A stretch of DNA of 64,000 nucleotides. Source: JABDIP01 sp965227455 (GTDB lineage Bacteria > Pseudomonadota > Alphaproteobacteria > DSM-16000 > Inquilinaceae). Numbering within the stretch: the stretch's first letter is position 1; each line of letters opens with the position of its first letter. The stretch spans positions 186,001-250,000 of the forward strand of contig OZ245752.1 in the NCBI GenBank assembly GCA_965227455.1, given 5' to 3'. Of the stretch, positions 8,941-16,279 are shown one piece after another. The notes below the pieces were generated by a model. That model was not told the origin of the DNA. It searched no databases and worked only from the letters and a program-made list of their open reading frames with translations. The position numbers were made by a program, and so were the translations under genes.

Positions 8941-8976
8941 CCGGTCGGGATGGGGCCTCAACCCCATTCCGATCGG
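8941..8976 (+). other. Intercistronic stem-loop
   Basis: Two 15-base arms (8941-8955 and 8962-8976) pair with two G-U wobbles around a 6-base loop, directly after the binding-protein stop. A second, shorter GCCGGC/GCCGGC pair follows at 8991-9016. Such hairpins between a binding protein and its permease are a known way to protect the upstream message and give the binding protein in excess. No U-run follows, so a full terminator is less likely. Confidence 0.6.
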
Positions 8977-9049
8977 ACTTCGTCGCCCTCGCCGGCCCTT
9001 AAGTGGGCTTGCCGGCAGTCTTATTGCATCATCAGGGAGGCCAGCCAGC

Positions 9050-10084
9050 GTGGCAGCCGTTGAGGCCGGGGGCGATCCGACCGCCGAAGAGGCAAGACTG
9101 GCGCGATGGCTCGCGGCGGCATGGTCATGGCTGTTCCTGATCCTGTTGCTGGTGTTCTTTGAGGTCTGGGCGCGGTTCGCCTACGACACGTCCTTCCTCC
9201 TCAACCCGTTCAACATCCAGAGCATCACCCTGTTCGCCGTGGCGCCGCTCTTGCTGGCGCTGGGCCAGACATTGGTGATCATCTCCGGCGGCATCGACCT
9301 GTCGGTCGGCTTCACCATGGGGCTGGCAGCGGTCATCTGTGCCCGGATCATGCAGTGGCTAGTGCCGGAGCTGGGGCCCGAGGCGGCCTTTCTGATAGGC
9401 ATCCTGGCCGCCTTTGCCGTCTGTCTGATACCCGGACTGACCAACGGTTTTCTGATTGCGCGCCTGGGCGTGCCCGCCTTCATCGGCACGTTGGGCATGT
9501 ACGGCATCGCCCGCGGCACCGGATTTCTTGCCGCCGGCGGCACGACGGTGCCGGTGCGCAACGAATATCTCTCCTGGCTCGGCAACGGCAAGATTGCAGA
9601 CATTCCGGTGCCGGTGGTCATCACCGTCCTGGTCGTCGCGTTCATGCACTACGTGCTGTCGCAGACGCGGTTCGGGCAATACACCTACGCCATAGGCGGA
9701 AACCGCGAGGCGGCGATCCGCGCCGGCATCAATGTCCGGCGCCATACCATGGCGATCTATGTCATCGCGGCGCTCTGCGCGGCACTCAGCGGGATCCTCT
9801 ACACCGCCCGGTTCTCCGCCGGCGCGGCACAGGCCGGCGAGCCGCTGCTGCTGGATGCCATTGCCGCGGTGGTGATCGGCGGCGCCAGCCTGTTCGGCGG
9901 CTCGGGCACAATTATCGGCACGGTGATCGGGGCGCTGATCATTGCCGTCATCCAATACGGGCTCGTGTTCATCAATGTCGAGCCGTTCTGGCAATTTGTC
10001 GCCGTCGGTGTCGTCATCATCATCTCGGTGCTGGTCGACCAGTCCCGCAGCCGGCTGACCGGAGCCAGGCAGGGCGACTCATGA
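9050..10084 (+). CDS. Sugar ABC transporter permease (RbsC/AraH family)
   Basis: A 344-residue inner-membrane permease (BPD_transp_2). After a short cytoplasmic head it has about eight to ten hydrophobic segments. The family signature GQTLVIISGGIDLSVG lies near residue 80, and GGNREAAIRAGINV (the ATPase-contacting cytoplasmic loop) near residue 223. The start is GTG at 9050 with GGGAGG upstream. It ends in an ATGA overlap with the ATPase gene. With the binding protein and ATPase it forms a complete importer of the ribose type. Confidence 0.93.
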   Translation: MAAVEAGGDPTAEEARLARWLAAAWSWLFLILLLVFFEVWARFAYDTSFLLNPFNIQSITLFAVAPLLLALGQTLVIISGGIDLSVGFTMGLAAVICARIMQWLVPELGPEAAFLIGILAAFAVCLIPGLTNGFLIARLGVPAFIGTLGMYGIARGTGFLAAGGTTVPVRNEYLSWLGNGKIADIPVPVVITVLVVAFMHYVLSQTRFGQYTYAIGGNREAAIRAGINVRRHTMAIYVIAALCAALSGILYTARFSAGAAQAGEPLLLDAIAAVVIGGASLFGGSGTIIGTVIGALIIAVIQYGLVFINVEPFWQFVAVGVVIIISVLVDQSRSRLTGARQGDS

Positions 10085-10839
10085 GCGCCGCGGCGGCGGC
10101 GGCCGAGCCGATCCTTTCGGTGCAGGGCATCTCCAAGCGCTTCGGCGGTGTACATGCGCTTGAGAATGTCTCGTTCGACCTCTTCCCGGGCGAGGTGGTC
10201 GCCCTGGCCGGCGACAATGGCGCCGGCAAGTCAACCCTGATCAAGGCGATCTCCGGCGTTCACCGGCCGGATGAAGGCTCGGTTCTCTACAAGGGGCGGC
10301 CCGTCGTGTTCGAGAATCCGCGACAGGCGCGAGATCTTGGCATCGAGACCATCTATCAGGACCTCGCCCTGGCCGACAATCTCGATGTGGGGGCGAATGT
10401 ATTCCTGGGCCGCGAGCCTATGCGCAAGGCCCTTGGCCTGTTCCCGATGCTCGACCGGGTGCGCATGCGGCAGGAAGCCCATGACGCCATCGAGACACTG
10501 GATATCGAGATCAAGAAGCTGAGCGTGCCTGTGCGCACCCTGTCGGGCGGCCAGCGACAGGCGGTGGCCATCGGCCGTGCCATCTATTGGAAGGCCGAGG
10601 TCCTGATCATGGACGAGCCGACGGCCGCGCTGGGGGTGCCGGAACAGCGCAAGGTGCGGGCGCTGGTGGAGAGCCTCAAGACGAGCAATGTCGGCGTCAT
10701 CTTCATCTCCCACAATCTGAGCGACATCTTCGCGGTCGCCGATCGCATCATCGTCCTGCGCCGCGGCATCCTGGCGGGCGAGCGCCGGACCGCCGAGACC
10801 GATGGCGATGAGATCGTCAAGCTGATGGTGGGCGGCTAG
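10081..10839 (+). CDS. Sugar ABC transporter ATP-binding protein, single domain
   Basis: A 252-residue ATPase: Walker A GDNGAGKST near residue 45, Q-loop in TIYQDLALADN, signature LSGGQRQAVAIGRA, Walker B VLIMDEPTAAL and switch His in ISHNLSD. In ribose-type importers RbsA normally carries two fused ATPase halves; here there is one, as in the FrcA-type fructose systems, and it would act as a homodimer. It starts at ATG 10081 inside the permease stop. Its stop shares a CTAG with the convergent pentapeptide gene. Confidence 0.93.
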   Translation: MSAAAAAAEPILSVQGISKRFGGVHALENVSFDLFPGEVVALAGDNGAGKSTLIKAISGVHRPDEGSVLYKGRPVVFENPRQARDLGIETIYQDLALADNLDVGANVFLGREPMRKALGLFPMLDRVRMRQEAHDAIETLDIEIKKLSVPVRTLSGGQRQAVAIGRAIYWKAEVLIMDEPTAALGVPEQRKVRALVESLKTSNVGVIFISHNLSDIFAVADRIIVLRRGILAGERRTAETDGDEIVKLMVGG

Positions 10840-12122
10840 GCGGCCGAGTTGGATTTCCCGGGCGGGTCCACCGGCGGATGCAGGATGGCATCGGTCAGGA
10901 TCGCGCCCGCCAGATTGGCGTTGACGCGGTCGGCGTCGGTCAGATCCGCGCCGCTGAGATCGGCTTCCCGCAATGTGCAGTACGCCAGCCGCGCCTGCCG
11001 CAGATTGGCGCCGCGCAGCCTGGTGATGCACTGGCGTCCCGTCGGTTTGCCATCGGCATCATTGATCATGGCTGGCGCCAGCTTGGCCTGGGTGAGATCG
11101 GCGCGCACCAGCGATGCGCCGTCCAGCCTGGCGCCGGAGAGATTGGCGCCGTAGAGATTGATCTCGTCCAGCACGCCGTTCGAAAAGTCGACCATGATCA
11201 GCTTGGCCCCGTTGAGCGCCGCGCCGGACAGATCGACTTTGCGCAATACGGCGCCGGACAGGTTGACCCCGCTCAAATCGATCCCGCGCAGATCGGCCCC
11301 TTCGACCTCGGCGCGAGCCCCGGTGCGGCCGGAACTTTCGACCCATTTCCCATGATTGAGGATCGCCCGGCGCAGATTGGCGTCCAGGGTCTCGATGGTG
11401 CGGGCGAACATGGCATTGGTCGTGTCTGCCAAGGTCAGGTCGCAGTGGTCCAGATCCGCGCCATACAGATCGGCGCCGCGAAGGCTGCACCCGGCGACCG
11501 CGGCGCCCTTCAGGATGGCTCCCGACATCCGCGTGCTCGCCATGACGGTATTGGTCAGGTTGGCGTGGGTCAGGTCGGCGTTCTGGAGATTGCTTTCCGA
11601 CAGATCGGCGCCGGACAGGTCTGCATTGCGCAGCAGCGCGCCGGTAAGATCGGTGCGGGTCACCGACCAGCCGGTCATGCGCTTGCCGCTCATGTCGGCG
11701 CGCGACAGATCGGCCCGGTCGATCGACACTGTCTGGTAGCCGGGGGAGCAGGGTTGGATCCCTCCATCCGGTCCCTGGGTCAGCAACGTCCCGTCGCGCA
11801 TATCGGCGCGTCGCAGGTTTGCGCTGATGAAATTCGCGCCATGTAGGCGGGCGCCGCGAAGGTCCGCGTCGGCCAGCACCGCCTCGCTCAGGTCGCAATG
11901 GGACAGGTCGGCCCCGAACAAATCGGCGCCGCGCAGGTTCGCTCCGGTCAGGATCGCGCCGGTGAGCCGAACGCCGGACATCTTGGCATCGCGCAGATCG
12001 ACGCCGGCCAGATCGAGGCCTTGCAGGTTTCCAAGAGTGAAATCCGCGCGCACCCCGCCCGGCTGGCTCTTCAGCCACTTAACGTGATCGGCGAGGATCT
12101 TCTCCAGATAGGCCGGCGGCAT
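10836..12122 (-). CDS. Pentapeptide-repeat protein
   Basis: A 428-residue protein built almost wholly of A(D/N)LxG pentapeptide repeats, which fold as a right-handed quadrilateral beta-helix. It has an N-terminal helical head (about 30 residues, YLEKILADHVKWLKSQPGG) and a second related segment in the middle (around residue 250, NHGKWVESSGRTG), each followed by a fresh run of repeats, suggesting two fused repeat blocks. No signal peptide or membrane segment is seen. Some family members mimic DNA and protect gyrase; others have no known role, so no function is assigned. ATG 12122 is preferred over GTG 12149 because GGAAGGAAAGG precedes it. Confidence 0.9.
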   Translation of the reverse strand: MPPAYLEKILADHVKWLKSQPGGVRADFTLGNLQGLDLAGVDLRDAKMSGVRLTGAILTGANLRGADLFGADLSHCDLSEAVLADADLRGARLHGANFISANLRRADMRDGTLLTQGPDGGIQPCSPGYQTVSIDRADLSRADMSGKRMTGWSVTRTDLTGALLRNADLSGADLSESNLQNADLTHANLTNTVMASTRMSGAILKGAAVAGCSLRGADLYGADLDHCDLTLADTTNAMFARTIETLDANLRRAILNHGKWVESSGRTGARAEVEGADLRGIDLSGVNLSGAVLRKVDLSGAALNGAKLIMVDFSNGVLDEINLYGANLSGARLDGASLVRADLTQAKLAPAMINDADGKPTGRQCITRLRGANLRQARLAYCTLREADLSGADLTDADRVNANLAGAILTDAILHPPVDPPGKSNSAA

Positions 12123-12216
12123 GACCTTTCCTTCCGAGGACCGTCGCACCTGCGTCTGCGAGAGGACAATCCGTGGAAAATCGGACCGTCCATTCTGTGC
12201 GAGAACCGGTTAGCGA

Positions 12217-12233
12217 AATCTAAACTTTAGATT
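12217..12233. promoter_or_regulatory. Perfect 17-bp inverted repeat, candidate operator
   Basis: AATCTAAACTTTAGATT is a perfect 8-bp inverted repeat about one base, standing out as AT-rich in GC-rich DNA. It lies about 95 bases upstream of the pentapeptide gene start and 29 bases beyond the stop of the hydrolase gene, both on the minus strand. AT-rich arms argue against a terminator and for a protein-binding site controlling the pentapeptide gene. The cognate regulator is not identifiable here. Confidence 0.45.
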
Positions 12234-12261
12234 GCAGTCGGCCAGGTGCGCGGTGTGCCTG

Positions 12262-12975
12262 TCAGTTGATTTCTGCAGCTGACACTCGGCGCTGAAGCGA
12301 GTCGGCGAATGCGGCGACGGCTTTCGCGCACGCGTCCGGGCGAGTCTGCAGGATGAAGTGTGGCCCCTCGATCTCGACAGTGTTGACCTGGCGGCAATGG
12401 CGCGAAAACTCGTGCATGCTCGTGGGGCCGACCAGCCGATCGTTCATCGCCCTTAGGTAGAGGGTGGGCACGGCGATGTGGCCATCGAATGCCGGCATTG
12501 CCGATAGCATCCGCAATCGTGCCGCGAGCGCCTTTGGACCGGCGCGAGATAGGGCCAGGCGAACAAGGTCGATGGTCGAACGATCGGCCCGGTTGCCCAG
12601 GCAAAACGTCCTCAATGCCCAATCTGGCACATGGCTGAAGGCGGCCTGCAATGGCGAGCGCTTTGCCAGAGCAAGGAGCGGACGGCGCGGCGGCGTCAGG
12701 AAACTGGCGCAGAAGACCACACCGGCGATCTTGAGGTCAGGGTTCTCGATGACCACCCTTGCCGCAATCGGCCCTGAGAAGGATTCCGCCAGCAAGAGCC
12801 ATCGCTTGCCGCCCGATAGTGCCGCCGTCGCAGTGTCGACGTGATCGGTGAACGAGCCCGCACAACTCTGCGGGTATTCAACGACGAGTGGCTGCAAACC
12901 CTGCGGAAGTGCGGAGATCAGCGGCTCGAAGAGCAGACCCGTGCCGTCCAGGCCGGGAAGTAGCGCCAACCGCAT
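12262..12975 (-). CDS. Alpha/beta fold hydrolase
   Basis: A 237-residue cytoplasmic serine hydrolase. MRLALLPGLDGTGLLFEPL gives the oxyanion region; the nucleophile elbow reads AESFSG (Ser near 64), a variant of GxSxG seen in a subset of the fold; the Asp is likely in LRAMNDRLVG and the His in EGPHFILQT near 204. The substrate is unknown. It lies between the acyl-CoA dehydrogenase and pentapeptide genes on the same strand, but the gaps do not prove an operon. Confidence 0.8.
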   Translation of the reverse strand: MRLALLPGLDGTGLLFEPLISALPQGLQPLVVEYPQSCAGSFTDHVDTATAALSGGKRWLLLAESFSGPIAARVVIENPDLKIAGVVFCASFLTPPRRPLLALAKRSPLQAAFSHVPDWALRTFCLGNRADRSTIDLVRLALSRAGPKALAARLRMLSAMPAFDGHIAVPTLYLRAMNDRLVGPTSMHEFSRHCRQVNTVEIEGPHFILQTRPDACAKAVAAFADSLQRRVSAAEIN

Positions 12976-12999
12976 TGGCGTCGTCAGTGTGCTGTCACC

Positions 13000-14790
13000 C
13001 TAGAATCGGTCCTCCGCCAGGGCCATCACGGTCGAGTGTCCCTGCACAAGCGGGGACAGCAGGCCGCGGGCCTGGGGCAGGAACTGCTCGGCGAAGAAGC
13101 GGGCGGTGACCCGCTTCGCATCGGCCGACGCAGGGTCGCCATCGCCGGCGGTCATGCTCTCCGATGCCTCCAGAGCGGCCTGGGCCATCATGTACCCGCC
13201 GGCGACGAGGCCGAACATCCGCAGGTAATGGGCCGAGCCGGCAGCGGCGTCGGTCGGATCGGATTTGGCGGTCGCCGCGACCCAATCCGTGGCGGCGCGA
13301 AGGGCGTCGAGCCCGTCCGCCAGCTTGGCGCGGATGGCAGCGATGTCCTCGCCTTCGGCCAAGGCCAGCCTTTCGTCCAGCGCCGCCACCTGATCCAGGA
13401 AATGCCTGGCCGACTCCCCGCCATCCCGCGCCACCTTGCGGAACACCAGATCAGCCGCCTGGATGCCGTTGGTGCCTTCATAGATCGGGGCAATACGCGC
13501 ATCGCGCAGGTGCTGGGCGGCACCCGTCTCCTCCACGAATCCCATGCCGCCATGGATCTGCACGCCGGTCGATGCGACTTCGCAGCCGACATCGGTGCAC
13601 CACGCCTTGACCACCGGGGTCAGCAGGTCGACCAGCGCCTGCGCGGCCTTGCGCTCGCTGCCATCCGGGTGGCGCTGGGCCGTGTCCAGCGCTGCGGCGG
13701 CATAGTAGGTGAGGGCGCGCCCGGCCTCGATCTGGGCCTTCATGCCCAGCAGCATGCGCCGGACATCCGGATGGTGAATGATGGTGGCGGCCGCCGCGCC
13801 ATTGCCCATCGCCCGGCCCTGAACCCGGGTACGGGCGAATTCCAGCGCCTGCTGATAGGCTCGTTCGGCGATCGCCACCCCCTGCAGACCCACCGACAGC
13901 CGGGCATTGTTCATCATCGTGAACATGTACTCGATGCCGCGGTTCTCCTCGCCGACCAGATATCCGATGGCGCCGTCATTGTCGCCATAGGCCATGACGC
14001 AGGTCGGGCTGGCGTTGATGCCCAGCTTGCGCTCCAGCGAGACGCAGCGCAGATCGTTGCGCTCGCCCGGCGCACCGTCGGGCCCGACCAGGAATTTCGG
14101 TACCACGAACAGGCTGATACCCTTGATCCCGGCTGGCGCGTCGGGCGTTCGTGCCAGCACCAGATGGATGATGTTGTCGGCGAAGTCGTGCTCGCCATAG
14201 GTGATGAAGATCTTCTGCCCGGCGATCCGGTAGGCGTCGCCATCCTTCCAGGCCTTGGTGCGGACGGCACCGACATCCGACCCTGCCTGCGGCTCGGTCA
14301 GGTTCATGGTGCCGGTCCACTCGCCCGAGATCATCTTCGGCAGATAGAGCCGCTTCTGCTCCTCCGAACCATGGTCTTGAAGCAGTTCCACGGCCCCCTG
14401 GTTCAGCAGCGGACACAGACCGAACGACATGTTCGAGGCCTGCCACATCTCCTGAACCGCGAAGGCCACCGTCCAGGGTAGTCCCTGGCCGCCGAATTCC
14501 GGATCGAACGGCACCGCATTCCAACCGCCGTCGCGATACTGGTCGTAGGCCTGCTTGAATCCCTTCGGCGTCCGCACCACGCCGTTCTCCAGCACCGAAT
14601 GCTCGTGGTCGCCCGAGGCGTTGATCGGCGCCAGCACCTCCGAGGCCAGCTTGCCGGCCTCCTCCAGCACCGCATCCACCAGGTCCGGCGAGACATCCTC
14701 GTAGCCGGGCAAGGCGGCGATCCGGTCCAGCCCGACCAGCCGGTTCAGGACAAAGCGCATATCCTCGATCGGGGCGGCGTAAGGGATCAT
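13000..14790 (-). CDS. Acyl-CoA dehydrogenase, long form with C-terminal extension
   Basis: A 596-residue FAD enzyme that introduces an alpha-beta double bond into an acyl-CoA. LTEPQAGSDVGAVRTKA is the FAD/substrate signature; YEGTNGIQ near residue 436 carries the catalytic Glu; GVQIHGGMGFVEETG precedes it. After about residue 450 there is an extra helical domain, as in the FadE/DmdC-like class. The DmdC group acts on methylmercaptopropionyl-CoA, but the wider family handles medium to long acyl chains, so the substrate is open. A 24-bp palindrome lies 93 bases upstream of the start. Confidence 0.93.
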   Translation of the reverse strand: MIPYAAPIEDMRFVLNRLVGLDRIAALPGYEDVSPDLVDAVLEEAGKLASEVLAPINASGDHEHSVLENGVVRTPKGFKQAYDQYRDGGWNAVPFDPEFGGQGLPWTVAFAVQEMWQASNMSFGLCPLLNQGAVELLQDHGSEEQKRLYLPKMISGEWTGTMNLTEPQAGSDVGAVRTKAWKDGDAYRIAGQKIFITYGEHDFADNIIHLVLARTPDAPAGIKGISLFVVPKFLVGPDGAPGERNDLRCVSLERKLGINASPTCVMAYGDNDGAIGYLVGEENRGIEYMFTMMNNARLSVGLQGVAIAERAYQQALEFARTRVQGRAMGNGAAAATIIHHPDVRRMLLGMKAQIEAGRALTYYAAAALDTAQRHPDGSERKAAQALVDLLTPVVKAWCTDVGCEVASTGVQIHGGMGFVEETGAAQHLRDARIAPIYEGTNGIQAADLVFRKVARDGGESARHFLDQVAALDERLALAEGEDIAAIRAKLADGLDALRAATDWVAATAKSDPTDAAAGSAHYLRMFGLVAGGYMMAQAALEASESMTAGDGDPASADAKRVTARFFAEQFLPQARGLLSPLVQGHSTVMALAEDRF

Positions 14791-14882
14791 CTTCGACCTC
14801 GTACCGTGTGAATTCGGGCGGATACTTTTAGCACGGCCGGTGCCGGGTGGCGTCGCGCCATGCTGCTTTTTTCGCGACTATG

Positions 14883-14906
14883 ATTGACGTTTACGTAAAC
14901 GTCAAT
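14883..14906. promoter_or_regulatory. Perfect 24-bp palindrome, LiuR-like operator
   Basis: All 24 bases form a perfect palindrome with core TTTACGTAAA and flanking ATTGACG/CGTCAAT arms. It lies between the divergent acyl-CoA dehydrogenase (start 14790) and cyclase-family (start 15033) genes. The core resembles the operators of MerR-type LiuR regulators of branched-chain amino acid and acyl-CoA breakdown in proteobacteria, as I recall them. Position and the adjacent acyl-CoA dehydrogenase fit that role; the regulator gene is not in the window. Confidence 0.55.
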
Positions 14907-15032
14907 TCTCCTGGGACGGTCGGCGCTGGACAGGGGCGGCGGCGATGCCGTCTGATACGCGGAACCGCTTCCTATAGGCGATGGACGAACAGGGAATAAG
15001 CGACGGGAAAACAACAGAGGGAGGTACCGATC

Positions 15033-15857
15033 ATGTGTGTTCCAGGATGTTCAGAGGCGGTGATGCAGCGCCTGGGCCGGCGCAGTCTCCTCAAGGGCTC
15101 GGCTCTGGCGGCCGCGGGTGCGACGGCAGCCGTCATGGCCCCGTCCCCGGCTCCGGCGGCGACGGACCGGAGCTTCAACCGCGTCGTCGATCTGACTCAT
15201 GCGCTCGGTTCCGACTTCCCGACCTTCGGCGGCACGCCGGGCATCGAGTATGAGCGGCTCGTGAGCATCGAGACCGATGGCTACAACATGTATCGCTGGC
15301 TGCTGGTGGAGCACACCGGCACCCATATGGATGCGCCGATCCATTTCTCCGCGGATGGTCACACTGCGGACGAGATCCCGGTGGAGCAACTCGTGGTTCC
15401 CCTGGCGGTCGTGGACATCGCGTCCCGGGCCGAGGACGACGCGGACACCCAGCTGACGCCGGACGATATCTCGGCCTGGGAGGCGGCCAACGGGCCGATC
15501 CCGCAGGGGGCCTGCGTCGCCATGCATAGCGGCTGGGACCGACGGGTCGGCGGCGACGGATTCCGCAATGCCGACGCGGATGGCGGCTTGCATTTCCCCG
15601 GCTTCCATGAGGAGACGGTGGCCTATCTGCTGGAGAGCACCGAGGCCACGGGCATCGCGGTCGACACCTTGTCGCTGGATCACGGCCCGTCGAAGACCTT
15701 CGCCACCCATTACAGCTGGCTTCCGGCCAACCGCTGGGGCCTGGAATGCGTGGCCAATCTCGGAGATCTGCCGGCGGCCGGCGCGACCATCGTCGTCGGC
15801 AGCCCGGCGATCGAAGGCGCGACCGGCGGGCCGAGCCGGGTGTTTGCGCTGGTCTAG
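15033..15857 (+). CDS. Exported cyclase-family (kynurenine formamidase-like) metal hydrolase
   Basis: A 274-residue protein of the Cyclase/KynB fold. HTGTHMDAPIHF near residue 93 is the metal-binding signature (HxGTHxDxPxHF), and DTLSLDHGPS is the later family motif. Unlike cytoplasmic KynB it has a leader with twin arginines (GRRSLLKGSALAAAGA) ending near APAATD, so export by the Tat pathway is likely. GGGAGG precedes the ATG. Related proteins hydrolyse formylkynurenine, isatin or other cyclic amides; the substrate here is not known. It is divergent from the acyl-CoA dehydrogenase and may share the 14883 palindrome. Confidence 0.87.
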   Translation: MCVPGCSEAVMQRLGRRSLLKGSALAAAGATAAVMAPSPAPAATDRSFNRVVDLTHALGSDFPTFGGTPGIEYERLVSIETDGYNMYRWLLVEHTGTHMDAPIHFSADGHTADEIPVEQLVVPLAVVDIASRAEDDADTQLTPDDISAWEAANGPIPQGACVAMHSGWDRRVGGDGFRNADADGGLHFPGFHEETVAYLLESTEATGIAVDTLSLDHGPSKTFATHYSWLPANRWGLECVANLGDLPAAGATIVVGSPAIEGATGGPSRVFALV

Positions 15858-15894
15858 AGGGAACCGTTCCGGGCGTTTCCGGCAACGCTCCGGC

Positions 15895-16254
15895 TCAACG
15901 GCCGTCCGGCAGGATCTCGCGGACGGTCTCCGCCGGCCGACAGAGCCGGACGCCCTCGGACGTGACGACGATTGGCCGCTGGATGAGGATCGGCGTCTCG
16001 GCCATCAGGTCGATGAGCTGATCGTCGGTCCATCTGGGATCGTCCAGCCCGAGTTCGTCATAGGGCGTTCCGCGCCGCCTCAGCAGGTCGCGCGGCGCGA
16101 TGCCCATGCGCGCAATCAGGTCCGCCAGCTCGTCGCGGGTCGGGGGCGTTTTGAGATACTCGATGACCTCCGGCTCCTCGCCCGCGTCCCGCAACAGGCC
16201 GAGCACCGTCCGCGACGTGCCGCATTTCGGGTTGTGATAGATCCTGACCGTCAC
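15895..16254 (-). CDS. arsC: ArsC-family (glutaredoxin-coupled) reductase
   Basis: A 119-residue protein with YHNPKCGTSRTVL at the N terminus (catalytic Cys11) and the Arg in LIQRPIVV, as in glutaredoxin-dependent arsenate reductase of the R773 type. The fold is shared with YffB/Spx proteins, but the NPKCGTSR loop favours ArsC. No arsenite pump or ArsR is nearby. It starts at GTG with GGAGG upstream, and is followed on the same strand by nothing close, while the FAD oxidoreductase lies 25 bases upstream of it. Confidence 0.85.
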   Translation of the reverse strand: MTVRIYHNPKCGTSRTVLGLLRDAGEEPEVIEYLKTPPTRDELADLIARMGIAPRDLLRRRGTPYDELGLDDPRWTDDQLIDLMAETPILIQRPIVVTSEGVRLCRPAETVREILPDGR

Positions 16255-16279
16255 GGATCTTCCTCCTCTCAGCCCAGGT

